A DNA stretch of 64,000 nucleotides from Sepiola atlantica (lineage: Eukaryota; Mollusca; Cephalopoda; Sepiida; Sepiolidae): NCBI GenBank assembly GCA_963556195.1, contig OY744520.1:3209501-3273500 (forward strand). Direction: 5' to 3'. A program made the position numbers and the translations under genes. Of this stretch, positions 12,790 to 26,253 are shown piece after piece. The first letter of the stretch is position 1, and each line of letters starts with the position of its first letter. The notes beneath the pieces were generated by a model that saw only the letters and a list, made by a program, of their open reading frames with translations, was not told where the DNA came from and did no database searches.

Positions 12790-15150
12790 ACATACCCGAA
12801 GCTATGTCGGAATCCTTAAACGGATTCACAGCACACCAACAAAGCACCAGTGACCTTTGAATAGCTCCAGCCCCAAGAAAGTTGTTGATTAAACTGCTAA
12901 TTTTGACCTTCTTTGGAAGGTTTCACTAATCCCACATCCTTTTGAACCCGCCTGGTCAGGCCTTCTGCAGTCAGCGCACGGAGGATAATATGCTCGGAAA
13001 TCAGTTATTTTTTGTCAATGTTCCACATTTACCCTGGTAACCTAACCTGCGTATACTAAACGTTATATTACATTAGTTATTTAGACAGGAAAAAACATTA
13101 CACCAATTCTAACATTCGATCAACCACTTCGGTACAAAACAATGATGATAGTCGAGTTACAGCTTAGTTCCAATCCCCTGAAATCATCTGTTTTGCGACT
13201 TGGTGGGCTCCATACACAAATAAGCTTTCTGAGGTCAATTGGTCATTTGATGACATGTTCTCGATTGCAATAACTTTTTGAACTTGGTTATGCTGAAAAC
13301 ACAGTCAAGCACATGCTAAGTGGCAAAGCAATTACAAGAGCCATTCGCGCACACGTATTAGTTGCTGCTGCTCTGAATGCTATTTTGTTAGCGAAGGACT
13401 ATAATTTGTCCGTTTCACATGTCACTGAAGATGATCAATCCTACACTGATGCAGAACAGTCTATTCCTCAAAATGAAGACCTGAAAGAAGCTCAGGGCTA
13501 TTGAAAGGTCTCCTTGATGAGACTGATACATTGAATCCTGTTCTGTCATCAAAGTCTATGGGCAGGTTGACAAAGAATCAACTATGTGAAAAATTCGATT
13601 GTTGACAAGCGAACAGCAACATTGTTGATTCAATACCTCGATATGGTGAATATCCTGCAATTGTTTATATGACAGAGCGCACCGGGAACTGGGTATTGCA
13701 CCTTGACGCTGTAAGGAAAATGCTGCCAATATTCGCTGCAGCAGGACGCATATGCAAACTCGGCCTACTTGTACTTGCAGCAAATGAAGGGGTTTCTACA
13801 AAGCCATCCTGAAGTGTACCAGACATTTTTTGAAGGATTCCATGTTATTTGACGGGGTTATCGCTACATGGCTGGTTTGTCGACGGATATGCTCATTAGG
13901 CAGGTGCCAATGAGAAGCATGACAACGTCTGGAGGGCTTACTCATGGCAGAGGAATGGACGAAATACAACGATTGGTTGGACGCTATCACTGCCAACATC
14001 CGCTGAAATCAAGTTTGCAATGCAAGAACTAACAAGTATTCGTTTTGGTACTAGTTACCAACACCAGGAGGCTACTTAAGCAAGAAAAGAGCGAGATGTG
14101 AGGAATACATACAAGTTTCTTACGTTTCTCCAGACATGATATGTATTTCACAACTAGATATGGGGAACATGCATTGTCGTTGATGTGTAGTGGTCCATTA
14201 ACTAAAGCTGCGACTCACCAACGCCGGGCAAAGGGTTCAGTATCTGTTAAAGTTTTCTTTAATAGGTTTTTAATTAAAAAATGATGTTTTCCTAACTAAT
14301 CAAGAAAACAAAGAATTGTTCATCAACTTGCTGGGAAATAATTTGGAGGAAGCAGATTGTTAAGTAGTCCAGCATCTAGAGACACTGACGTATTGATTGA
14401 GAAGACCACTCTAGAACTGGCACAAACAGGAGAAACACTTTTAATAGCAGATGACACTGCCATATTGGTTTTATGTTCTGATGCTTATAGAAATAATGGT
14501 TATCACATCGTCTTAATGTCACAACCAAAGGATTGTGCAAAAAGTGTTAAGGTCTGGAAAATCACAGAGACGTAAAAATCTTTGGGAGATGTGGTCTGTT
14601 CCAACATTTTTTTCATTCATGCACTACTGGGTTGTGATTCTTAATCAATTGTTTATGGAATTGGGAAGGCAGTATCTATTCGAAAAGTGATGAAAAATAT
14701 ATTTTCCTTCAAACTTGCAGAAGTGTTTGGCAAGTATATTTGTTCAAAAGATGTTATTGGAGCTTTGGAGAAGTCGTTTGTGTGCGTGCAAAATGGTAAT
14801 GATGGGGGAAAACATCGATCATCTCCGACTGAGGCGCTTCAAGGAAAAGTTTGCAAAAAGCTAAAAGTATGTTGAGGCCAAATCATTGCCACTAATTAGA
14901 GCAGCTACAAAATACCACAGCTTTCGAGTTTACTTCCAAATTCAGGAATAGAAATGTAGAAACCAGCTAAAACCTGACAGGTTGAGATGGAAACTTTCAG
15001 ATGGTAAATTACAAGCAATCAAGGACTGACTTGTCAGCTGGTCCTGTAAATTTGTTGGCTATAATTAGGTGCAACTGTACTTCAAGGTGTATTACAGAAA
15101 GATGCCGCAACTCACTACAGCCAGATCTTGATGATGATGAAGTTAATTTT
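12790..15150 (+). pseudogene. Decayed multicopy transposon-type gene
   Basis: Fragments in successive frames recall a large multicopy gene family of many invertebrates and fish that is probably spread by mobile elements; I know its motifs but not a settled name. In order: PAWSGLLQ near 12950, VLRLGGLHT near 13195, MLSGKAITRAIRAH at 13313, ERTGNWVLHLDAVRKMLP near 13676, YMAGLSTDM and TSGGLTHGRGMDE near 13866-13960, ADDTAILVL near 14450, GIGKAV near 14660, and a cysteine-rich end RCNCTSRCITERC near 15070. Stops and frameshifts separate the pieces, so no full protein is made. It ends at the A/B unit junction, and similar sequence probably lies just left of the window. Confidence 0.7.
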
Positions 15151-16279
15151 GACTAGTATTTACAGGAAATGCTCTTTGGTCCATTCATGAACTTGTTTTG
15201 TGGTAGTTATGCAACAGTTTTCCCCCAGCATTCGACCAACTGACCATTCCTTTACTGTAAATTGTTTTTATTTTGTTGTTTATTTTAAATGAAATGTCAG
15301 GAATTAATGTGGCAATTGTTACCTTAAAAATGGCTACTTAGTCTGTTTGTTGTACCTTTTATATTCATATTTGTATAAGAAATAAAAAATCATGAAAACA
15401 ATGGCAGGAGCTAGTCATTTTCTGGTGTTAGTTTATCATTAAGCATGAAGCTACTTATCATTACAAAAATAATAATCATACTTTTCAGATTATGTCAGGA
15501 ATGTTATATCTCAGAATTTTAATATTGTTAAGTTGGATATAAAAAATGACGTGCGCTGACCCACTTCTGCAAGGTTAATTTTAGCAAACCTTTTTAACTG
15601 AAAACAATTTATTCATACCCGATATCCAAGTTAAACACCCTTGTTAGCAATTTGTTTGAAGTTCAGCCATATTTTGACTGAACTATAAGTAAATGATTTC
15701 ACATTTTGCAACTCCGTTTGTTTTTCCTTTTCAGTTATGTTTTGATAAAATTAACTTTCGTGATTCTCAGAAATTTCGCTTCGTTCATATTGATTTAATT
15801 TCTCTATCTATTCACATTTCTTCATGTTATATGCACTTTAGCTTTCTTCGTGTTTCTTGGACAATGTCGCCTTTTATTTGAATAATTATTATCTCTCATC
15901 AATTATTAATCTATTAACCACCCTCAATGCTATAGCTTCTACGTTTAGCTATTTCATTGCGTTACAGCGTAGCTACTTATGCGAACTTTGTTGATTTTTA
16001 CTTCGAGAAAAAGATTATCTCTATGTTTAGTATTGGACATGCATATTTGACCCTAGAAGATTTAAAAGATAATCAAGTCTATAAAGGTGTATCTTTATAT
16101 GTGTCAGTTAAGACTGATAACCTATTCTGACCCTTTTATATATCAGGTCAGTATATAGAGATAGTAGCGTTTGCCGTTTATGGGATCCTGATATGTGTGT
16201 CTTAATATCATTTTTAGCCGTTTATATTATCCTTATCATAACCGACATTATATATTATTAGTTGTACTCACTAGGGATG

Positions 16280-17035
16280 TTCACACAGGGCATCAGTGAT
16301 TGCTCATCGACAACCGATGGTATTCCCTAGAGTCTGAGTGACAACAAGTCTCCGCCTCTTTTTGATAGCCACCGAAAATAAGCTTGCATTATCGTAAGGA
16401 CCATTGGTGTTCTCTGGAATGTAAGTAGCAATACATTTTCCCCAAGGTCCCCGAACTCTATAAACTTCCATTGGAGGTCTGGCTTGCGCTGTCCCTCTCC
16501 GGTCCTGTCATCCTCCTTGACCATTTGCAAATATTTTGTGTGGTGTCAGCCTAGGCTGGTACCATTTATAAAAATGTATTTTTATTAATATTACTTTTTA
16601 AATATATATTTTTTGTTATTCTTTATATTTTAATTTTTTTATTTATTGGGTGGGCGGTTGAGGTTATGGTGTTTCTTGCTATTTATCTTTATTAATTTTT
16701 GTGTCGTGTCGTTGATGCCGGTATAATTTATTGGGGGAGGGGATTATAAAGTGATGTTTCTTGCATTGTCTGTTCCTTTGTTTGTGATGTGTTAATTCTG
16801 TGGTTTAGTTTTCGCCATGTTGTAGATTCCATGTGATCCTTCGGAGCTTATGCGGATTGGTTTTTACATTCGATGATATTTCTTAACATTGCAGCTGTTT
16901 TGATAATTGCTGTTCTTTGTATAGTTTCAATAATCCCTTTGATTCTAATTTCTCCCAGTCTTTTTCAAGGTTTGTTGAGATTGTTCCTAGTGCTCCTACG
17001 ATTATTGGTATTATACTTACTCTTTTCATTCTCCA
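16280..17035 (-). mobile_element. Non-LTR retrotransposon 3' ORF fragment (unit B)
   Basis: Same fragment as at 1055-1440 but with about 375 extra bases (16429-16803). On the reverse strand these contain GGTACCAGCCTAGGCTG and MVKEDDRTGEGQRKPDLQW, which read as part of the same retroelement. The longer form is therefore probably original and unit A has a deletion. It is broken by stops and non-functional. Confidence 0.65.
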
Positions 17036-17039
17036 TATG

Positions 17040-17345
17040 CTTTATTGTAATCATTATTATCATTATTATAATTATTATTAGTAGTATTATAATTATATTT
17101 ATATTTTAATTACTTATTACTATTATTAATCTTATTAATATATTGATAGTAGTATTACTAATTATAATTATTATTTAAAAATGATCATTAATATGATTAT
17201 TAATTATATATTTATATATATATATCTATATATATATATTAATTATAATAACATTGATAATACTAGTATTATCAATATTATTATTATGTATTACAATATA
17301 ATTATTAATTATAATGTGATTAATAATATCAATAATACAAATATA
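17040..17345. repeat. (ATT)n/(TA)n tract, unit B
   Basis: Counterpart of 1440-1735, with an added TA/TATC run at 17205-17240. Low complexity; the 63-residue ORF here is an artefact. Confidence 0.85.
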
Positions 17346-17408
17346 AGAAATCTCGTCTTAAAGAAAAGTTGATCAATTGCAGAATCTAAAAAAATGCACT
17401 TAAATGTG

Positions 17409-17481
17409 AGGATACTATAGTGTAGTGAGTATAGTGTCGCGAATGAGTTATTCGACAGTCCCGTGTTCGAATCTTGTTTGG
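17409..17481 (+). other. tRNA-like sequence or SINE head (unit B)
   Basis: Copy of 1788-1860 with one base changed near its 5' end; the A-box-like and B-box-like elements are identical. The same doubts apply. Confidence 0.35.
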
Positions 17482-18041
17482 TTCGTTAATCAACATTAAG
17501 AGAATTTCATTAGAGAGGTTGAAAATCTTCATGGTACTACTTGTTGTTCTGTTTATCTATATTTGATTATTTCATTCTTATACTAAATTTCACTCTTTCC
17601 TTACAGAATTATGATCAGAAGAATGCTTATCACAGGTAACAAATGACGCATTGAACATAGTTAAGAATAAGGTTTATATGTCGATTATCCGCTGTTATGA
17701 TCTAAACTAGAAACCTTCCAGAATTATTCAGAATTTCAATAGCTTATATCGAGCTGATTATGTGTTAATTGCAATTCCAATAGTAACCCATTCTATTAAT
17801 GGACTCCTTAAATTCAAATATCTAAAATAAATAGGTATAACTGTTCAGCCAAATACTTGTCTAGATGTAATATAGGAACTCGTACGGAATACGTTATATT
17901 TGTTTTCTTTGATTCTATTTAAATTGTGAAAATAATTGTGCGGGGCTTGAACTTACTTTTTCTGAATGTCAGTGGTATAATGTAAATAATGACAGGACAC
18001 ATATAACAATGAATGGAATTGTCCGATTCAATGTAAAAATA

Positions 18042-18105
18042 TGATTGGCCAAAATATGATTTATATTTGTTATAAATAAAATATTCCGCCAACTGGACTT
18101 CATTG
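18042..18105 (+). promoter_or_regulatory. Core promoter of gene B
   Basis: ATTGG at 18044-18048, TATAAATA at 18071-18078 (27 bp between starts), and an initiator CTTCATT with A18102. Essentially the same as gene A; one change just before the initiator. Confidence 0.7.
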
Positions 18106-18144
18106 CAAAGTTTGCAGATAGAAGAAAACAGTACACGAGTAATT

Positions 18145-18393
18145 ATGGAGATGCAGGCTTCTGTTAAGGAGGTGACGAGAGGTCAACGCGCTGCAATTCC
18201 TAAGATCAAGGGGCCGGTTCCCCCTAAAAAATCCGACGTCGATTACAAAACTCCGGTCTTCAGCCTTCTGATTACGATGTTTATTCTAATCCTTGTCGGT
18301 GTTATTTGGTATTCTTACTTTCTCCCAGAGAAGCAAGCAAACGCAATGAATGTGGATGAACCCTCCGCATCTGATGATGCTATTGCTCATTGA
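18145..18393 (+). CDS. Small single-span membrane protein, paralog B
   Basis: Predicted 82 residues, differing from A only at M8K, Y39F and S65A. The basic N-terminal half, DVDYKTPV motif, hydrophobic span at 40-60 ending IWYSY and acidic tail are all kept. The ATG has A at -3 and G at +4, and the leader of about 43 bases is intact apart from one substitution. Promoter, stop position and AATAAA (19185-19190) match gene A. All three protein differences change the residue, which is unusual for so recent a pair. Function unknown; it is the youngest duplicate with A. Confidence 0.82.
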   Translation: MEMQASVKEVTRGQRAAIPKIKGPVPPKKSDVDYKTPVFSLLITMFILILVGVIWYSYFLPEKQANAMNVDEPSASDDAIAH

Positions 18394-19184
18394 GAATGTT
18401 ATTGCAACACCAAAAAAAGACGCCTACCTTCATCGGAAAAAAAATGTTAATCCGTGAAAGGTGGGATTCCATCAATGTTTTAATGCCAATATTGAATATG
18501 AACGGACAGAATGTTTCCATGTAAAACATTTGATTCAAAAGGTGATTTCTAAAATGTGTATGGAACGTCTTTCTCAAGACTAGTATCTCAATATATTCAA
18601 TATGTAGATATATCTAGATTTAACTATTTTCTAACACAATGCATTCTACACTGTGTAATCTTCTATAATGCAACTTATACACATGATTTGATCATAGTTG
18701 TTTTCTTTTCGTGTGAACTTTGAAATTACAGAACACTTTGTATTCGACGCAACATTTTACATGCCCACTTAACAAAATATAGATGCTAAGATATTTTCCA
18801 ATGTCACTTTTAAATCTGTACATTTTTGTTCGAAGTATTTGATCTAACCTCGTCCAAATGTAATTTTAAATTAAATTCGTCCCGATATTTTGAAATGTAA
18901 ATCGATTTTAAACTTGTATAACTAACACTCGATAATTGAATTTTAGTTTACGGACAGATAACTGATTCTTGTATCACCAAATTCAGTTCTCGTACTCTCT
19001 AAATTTTACAATGTTGATATTGCAGATAATGCAACTAATTGCTTACATTGATTGCATTTTAAACTTTTCGTTTTTTATGAACATTACAAAAACTTTTATT
19101 GCACAGGAAAGACTCTAGTAGCGGTCTGTATTGGTTGGGAATGTATTTAACTTTCCATGCGCTAATTGCTAGAATACTGCTGCT

Positions 19185-19190
19185 AATAAA
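19185..19190 (+). promoter_or_regulatory. Predicted poly(A) signal, gene B
   Basis: AATAAA 792 bases after the stop with a following TTATGTGTTTTTT stretch. A second AATAAA lies at 19441-19446. Confidence 0.55.
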
Positions 19191-22100
19191 ATCTGAACAC
19201 TTACTTATGTGTTTTTTTGTTTGTTTTCTTAATCGATTTCTATTGACAAGATATTCTGGCATATATTTTTCTCACAAAGTATTAGTTCAGTCTTTAACCT
19301 TTTCCTCATTAAAATACCTTGATTTTAATCAAAATACTGTAATTCTTTTTGGTGTCTTTACTTTCATAGGATCGTTTAGTGTGTAGACATTTATAGACTT
19401 GTCCGTGTACAACGTCTAATTTATTTACAATTTACTTTGAAATAAAGCGGCATGGATAATTGAAGCTCAATGAATGTGGTATTGTTGTGACTTCACGATT
19501 TATTGCGGAGATTTAATACGGTTCAGGTACACTTTCGTAATTACCAGTTTTACAAACGTTATTTAAAACAAATACAATGTGACCTTCAGTCTTTTGGATT
19601 ACGGTATTTGTTTTATAACCGTGGGAGTTAAGCTGTATATCGACCAACCGTACTCTAAAAACTAGTTATCAATGTGTCACTCCTAGTTTAACCGCAACTA
19701 GGTTACGTAGCATTCTAATATTTGACTTACCAATCAGCCACATCTGTCTAATATTGATATCAGAATTCATTCGGATTATGAAGATGAGTAGATGTTTGGT
19801 AATGAAAACCAATAAATTTCACTGAATGCATTTTATTTGTATACATATTTTAAGGGGGTGGTGGGATTTGTATGTCAGACTAACACGGATCCTTTTCAAA
19901 CTTAAAATATTGGTGACATTTAAAACTTAACGGACGACAACGTTTGCAAATATTCATTTGTACAACAAATCGTGTTCAGGGGGGAATATTCTTTCAAACA
20001 TACACTCAATGCAATAATGTTAGTATCTTCTGATGTCGCCCAATTGTTGAATGTAAACCATCATGTTATTAATTCTAGTGTCAATTGTACACCATGTGTT
20101 TAATGCACTGCAATAACTAGTTGCTGTATTACCTGTCAAAATAAACCAACACATGAATTAAGACGGAAGAAAATCCAGCAATATTTACTAAATGTCAAAT
20201 CCAAACTCTCGGTTCGCTGCTATCTAAGCCTACATTAGCTCGTGTGGTCAGACATTCCTTAATAAAAGTCTGGTTCTGCAAATATCTTCAAACTGTATAG
20301 TTCAGAAATGCCAATCTCTCCGAATGAGGCGACAGGTTTTTCATCACCGCCATATAAAAACTATCTGTTATTTCGACAATGATACACTAGTATTTTGAAA
20401 TGCATGTATTAAAATAAGGCCCACCACACCGCTGTTTATAATTTTCGTAATATTTTAACCGGTTCATATTAAATATTTAGGTTCATTCGATAGTAATTTG
20501 TGGTTTTTCTGTATATGAAATAGTGCTGTTGATAATACCTCTAATTAATTTAATATATCGAATAATAATCAACACCACGTTGATTACATTTGTAACAATT
20601 CTAATTACTTAATTTATCATTAGATATATTAAATCACATTATCAAAACCACGTTTATTACATTTCTGAAGGACGTGCGATAAAATGACTTCATTGCCTGA
20701 CTTGCATATCTGGTTACGTTTCGGTTTAGTTCTAATGTCTATATACGCTAGTTTTATCAATAATTCAATCAATTTAAATACGAAAGATGAATTGCCAAAC
20801 GTTTGTAACGTCTAACTAAAGCTATACAGATCTACACATTATCGGTTATTTTCTTCCATACTACAATAATTGACAAGTTAAAGTCTTACTTATTAAAACT
20901 TAGTTATTACTATTGTAAATACCTCATGTCAAAAGCTTGTTTTAAACAAAACAACATTTCTAACGTAGAAATACTTTATTCCTGACATAACATTTCTAAA
21001 TATGAAAATGTTTAAATTAAATGTCCCCTTTTCGCTTGTTTAAACATGTAAGTTTACTTTTCCTGTGAAAGTAGTTGACTTTTACACTAATTTAATGCCA
21101 TATTTTTTCAAGTTTAGCACACTTATTGTTAAATGTTTACACCCCCCCCCCTTTTACTATTAAGAAATATTCCTTCCCCTGATCTTATGAAACATTTATA
21201 TTTGTCTAATTATAGGTAAACACGCTCCGCTAAACTACCTCACTTTAATTAAAACAAATTATATTCGACAATTACCTATGTATACCCTGAAATTCTTGCC
21301 GTAAAAAAGACAATTATCTTAGAATGTTTATTGATATAAATAAAATGTAAAATTATATATTTCCCGTCAATTATGGCGTTTTTTAGGACACGGAACTAAA
21401 TTATTTTTATAGTGAGCTTAATCCTCTGCGTGTTCGTTTATTAGAGGTCTACTTTTATATGCGATTATTTTTTTCTAAGCTTGCTACTCTGACTTAAAGC
21501 TGGTAACACATTTGGCTCACTGGACTAACAGGGTAGAATGGTCCGGAAATGGGTTCGGTTTACGTTGAATTCATATGGAAAACTGATCCACACTCTAAAT
21601 GGTAGCACTTTTCTTCCTTATTTACGGTTATCAAATGTCATCGCATAAAAAAACGCTGGACCTTTTTTGAAAGAGGGGGGAGGAAATGTAATTGTATTTT
21701 TTAATGAGTCCCTTTTTTAATTATATGCAATTGGTGTGTTTGTTTTTTTTACCCTTTCCGTAAAAATTAAATTACTTTGAATACTTTTTTAGGGGGTGCA
21801 TATTTTGCTATCTTAATCGATTCCGTGTAGATATTATGGAAAATTTGGTAAACTAAGAATTTAAAGTACAGGATTTGTTTCGCATATACATTTAACGCAA
21901 TATTTTTTTCTGTCGTTTTAGTGTTTTAACACATTCTTTTTTTTCTTGGCTTATTGCAAATACATTTTTTGTTTCCGTACACAAGGCCTACCTTTCCAGG
22001 CGATGAGTGGCTTTTCAACCTTGACGGTCTATACACCTTGGGCATTTGGGTATCAGATTTAACTGTGTAAAGGGGATTAAATAGATCGTATTCAACTACA

Positions 22101-23071
22101 ATTTTTCCAAAAGTTGCGGAAATGTAAAACAAAATTTTGTTAGGAGACCAGATAAGTATTAACATGTTATTCAACATTCTATTATAAAACACATTTAAAA
22201 TCGTAACGTTTTTTCTAAGCCCATAACTTCACACGTGTTGCGATTGCGTTGAGGGAATTGACATCACAAACAGTTTGTTTAGAAGACGTGGTTAGAATGC
22301 TTGTCGAATCAACCTTGGATCTGTTTAACAAAAAATACGTTTTCTGTGACTTTTCTCACACCCCTTTTAAGCTGGGATGAATGTGGAACATTATTATATA
22401 CATAAACATAACATATGCAAAGAACAATTTCAATGAAAGCCAATAAGTATAAGATTCCACTGTGTAAAGGGGATTAAGTAGAACGTATTGATGTACACTT
22501 TCTTCAAAGTTTGTTTAAATGTAAAATAAAATTGTTAAAAGATCAGATAAATATTACAATGTTATTAAAACATTCTATTACATAAAAAAATTTACATCGT
22601 TACGTGTTTTTAACAGAAAAACTTCACACGTGTAATCTTTATTTTAACGCATAATTGCAGTATTTAAAAAATTATTTTGAAGTAAGTCATTCTTAATATT
22701 TAAAACTATTAAATTAGGATAATTATGAAACGTGTTCAGGGAAATGACACCACGAAGGAAAAGGTGGATATAAAGCATGAAAAAAAGGCACATCGGATCT
22801 TTTCCCCCAGAGTGATATGTCACACAAAACATGGCACTGTCGGATAACTATCATTTTTCAGATTGGTGCTCTAGAGGTCCACTGGTAGAACCCAATTGCG
22901 TGTATGCTTTGGTAGACATCGACAGCAGCATGTTAACAATTATCCATCTCTCTGATGCATTTTGTAAGGATATATTTTACAGAACTAAAATAACTTTAAC
23001 AATCTGAACATCATCCGTAACATGTCTATACTTTTCTAATATCCGTTGTATTACTAACAGAAAAAAATACA

Positions 23072-24049
23072 TCTATTAATCATGGAATTTATTTATCCGT
23101 CTGTCTCTCTGAAGCCGAAACTCTACTAAAGTAGTATGACTATTTACTAAGTCAGCCAGCTTCATTATATACTACTAAAAAACCGCTGTAAACACTATGC
23201 GCATTTCTCAATTTACATAATCAATTGCTTTTGAACTTTTAATAAATTAGTATTCGCAAATATACACTCATGATTGTTTTCTTCAGATTATCACATGTAT
23301 TTACGCTATTTTGTCGCTAATAATCTTACTTATAACTTATTTTATCATTTATATGCATACATGAAATAAGTAACGTAGTTAATATAACTATAACGACACT
23401 GATTAAACAGCCAGTGTTAATCCATTGAATTGGTTCCCTCCTTCTGTTATGTGATTTTTTTTTCTTTCTGTCAACTAAATAGACTAACACATTGTACTGG
23501 AAAACTATAAAGCTGATTTTAGAATCAAATTCTTTAATTAAAGATAGGTCATTAAACAGACACCCACATTCTAATGAATTTAATTTAGGTACACTTTCGT
23601 TCCTAGAGCATTCAGATAACTAATCGTATTCACTGTATTTGATTTTTTGGTGCTTTTTTACTTTAGGACCTGCGCTAACTTTGACCCCGTCGTTAGGGTT
23701 AGGATCAAGGTCAAAGTGGGGGGTTAGAATTAGGGTTTAGTGTTAGGTTTTTCTTATTCTTTTTAATTACAAATATTTATATGTATGGGGTAGGATAAAA
23801 TACAAAAATTGAGGGCGGGGGTCCAAAACAATTTTTTCTTTCTTTTCAAATGTAAATAAACATCGGGGTAGGGTCGATTTTTTTTTTCTTTATTTTCAAC
23901 TAAACATATTGTTGGTCATAAACAAAGAAAATCAATATCTAACCACCCAAGACATATGACTGGGGCTCCTTCGGTTTACGCGTGAGCGTTCATTTCTGAC
24001 GAGGCTGCCTAGTATAAATATGCGACCGGAGGGAGCATATATTAACTAG
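23072..24049 (+). mobile_element. Helitron-like non-autonomous element
   Basis: Present in unit B, absent from the same site in A (11905) and C (32765). It begins TCTATTAATC and ends CTAG, and sits exactly between an A (23071) and a T (24050). Removing it restores ACA/TTGAAGTAAT, close to ACATTAAAGTAAT in unit C. There is no target duplication. A short hairpin, ATATGC with GCATAT around an 11-base loop, ends five bases before CTAG. These are the defining features of a Helitron. It is 978 bp and has no Rep/helicase ORF. It includes a TTAGGG-like patch at 23692-23750 between CTTTGACC and GGTCAAAG. Confidence 0.65.
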
Positions 24050-24405
24050 TTGAAGTAATCACGAAATAATATGGCGGGTATTGCTTTATGCATGTTTACC
24101 TCATTTTCATTGATAGAAGCAATAATAACATTATTTAAATTATTCAGTTTTCAGAAATTGAACAATATTTCATTTTACAAAAAGGTTATATAATGTTATA
24201 TTTAAGTTGTATTTACTATTTTTCTTTTTTCTTTAGCGACAATCTTCCCTGTGTACCTTCCGATGTATTTAAAAGCAGACCCCACCCAAATATCCAAACC
24301 ATTGGCTGCTACGTTTTATTTCTTTAGATGTTTGCTTAAATAGAAACGCAATGTAAATGTTCAAACACTTAACATATTAATTCTTTTTTTAAAAAAGCAA
24401 ATCAA

Positions 24406-24408
<3 letters not shown>

Positions 24409-24455
<47 letters not shown>

Positions 24456-24456
24456 T
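24409..24456. repeat. (TA)n microsatellite, unit B
   Basis: TA array, counterpart of the one at 12262-12341. Confidence 0.95.
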
Positions 24457-26163
24457 TGGTTTAAGTAGTTATTATTTATTTAAGTAATGTCTAATAGTCA
24501 AATGATAATTTCTTCGGTCGTTGTTTTTTAAATTTCGGTAGGTTTCATCTCGTAATTTCTACAAGTTAAAGTGTTTACTTTTACTCCAAATCCAAATTAA
24601 ACTTAATATAAATATTTGTTTAAAAGCTTTTTTCTAAATGTGTTTATTTTAACCTACAACACGAATGAAACATTGTAGCACTTATTAACGAACCAAAAGT
24701 CGAACGTGGCACGTCAAATGCACATTTAAACTTATTTGTGTATTGTAATATATTTAAATGATGACACCTACTAAGCAGACTGTTTGAAATCGGGTCAAGC
24801 AAAGAACAACCGAAATCGGATAATTGCGGCTCATTCTATAATTAGTCAATTCGTTACAACTTAGTTTCTTTAAAGCAACAATTGTTGGTTTTATTAACGC
24901 ACCTTTGCATTTTTTTAACGTTATTAAACAATTGTTTACACGCATTTAAATTAGTTGGTTCGATACAGATTTTTATTATATTTATATTAAATATTCCAAT
25001 TTAGTGTCTCTATTCATCCAGGTGCGATTTTGCAAAAAAGTATTTGCTGATATTTACAAATATGTTCGTTAACGTATTATGTTTGTATAAGATTCAGTTT
25101 ATAATTTGATTTTAATAAAAGTGTAAAAATTTGGGAATGTTCTTGCTTTTGTACATTGAGTGTATATTAAGGGCATATGATTTCAGTATACTGGCATTTA
25201 TCATGGAATTTCATTAGAGAGCTTGAATATCTTCATGGTAGGACTTGTTGTTCTGTTTATCTATATTTGATTATTTCATTCTTAGACTAAATTTAATTCT
25301 TAGAATAAACATAAAAAAAAATCATTAGAGAATTATTACTAGAAGAATTCCAAACACAATTAACAAGTGACGCATTGTACATAGAGAATAAGGTTTAAAT
25401 GCCGCTGTTATAATCTAAATTAGAATTATTAAGCATTTCAATAGCTTTTATCGTGCTGATTATGTGTCTATTGCAATTACAATTGTACCGCATTCTATTA
25501 ATGAAATCCTTTATTTCAAATATCTAAAATTAATAGGCATAACGATTCAGCCAAATACTTTTCTAGATGTAATATAGGAACTCGTACGAAATACGTTATA
25601 TTTGTTTTCTTTGACTCTATTTAAATTGTCGGGAATGTTTTACAATAGCCCTACAACTCGCGAGTCGGTTTAAGTAAAAGTTGTAGAACGTAGTCAAAAA
25701 AATGAATATGCAACAAATAAATGCAACGTACGTAGAGACCGGAGATTTTCCTAGTTTTCCATTCCATTTGTTTGTATGTTTACGTATGGTAAATGGGTTT
25801 TTATTAGAGATAACACATTTTTTTAATGTATTCTTATTTAAAAAACAAAATGGCGTCATTAGTTTTGGCTATCGGTGTCACGTGTGTTTTTTTTTATTAC
25901 CGGGACTCATAATTAAAGCGGCGTTTTTTTTTGTGTTCTTTCGGGGGGTTTGCATTTTTGAAATTTAATTTCATTAAACGAACATTTTAACGATCATTTT
26001 AATACCCGAATGAGCGCGCATGTCGTTACGTCATTGGCAGCAGGTGTGCACCATGTACACGGTGTAAGGAATACCGACATAAATAAAAAGCAACTGCTTT
26101 TATTACTTTTGTTTAAAATGTTGTTTTGCTTTGTTCTTTTGCTTGCCTGAAATATGAAAACTT

Positions 26164-26253
26164 GGGGTTAGGTTTAGGGTTAGGGCTGGGTTAGGGTTAG
26201 GGTAAGGGCTGGGTTTTGGTTAGGGTAAGGGCTGGGTTAGGGTTAGGGGTAGG
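26164..26253 (+). repeat. TTAGGG-like internal tract
   Basis: About 90 bp of GGGTTAGGG, GGGCTGGG and GGGTAAGGG variants lie inside transposon copy 1. The matching tract in copy 2 is 31773-31845 on the other strand. It resembles the animal telomere repeat but is degenerate and inside an element. Confidence 0.8.

Larger units (their letters stand above)
1..15207 (+). repeat. Tandem unit A (first complete unit)
   Basis: Base 1 of the window aligns with about 15208 and the match runs on with small gaps to about 12762, where unit A matches about 25105 of unit B. It holds gene A at 2543-2791, then a long AT-rich gene-less stretch whose segment of about 3780-7450 is repeated in diverged form at about 7480-11700. 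The last 2.4 kb (12790-15150) is a decayed transposon-type gene. Because homology is already in progress at base 1, the true left edge may lie outside the window. Outside the listed features I see no gene in 3850-9400 or 9700-12250. Confidence 0.85.
15208..25110 (+). repeat. Tandem unit B
   Basis: Near-identical to unit A from base 1, including promoter, gene, 3'UTR and downstream gene-less DNA. Differences are the fuller retroelement fragment at 16280-17035, a single copy of the downstream module, and the Helitron-like insertion at 23072-24049. I see no further genes in 19450-23060 or 24060-25200 beyond the (TA)n tract at 24409-24456. About 90 bp of unmatched sequence (25110-25202) separates it from unit C. 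Confidence 0.85.
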
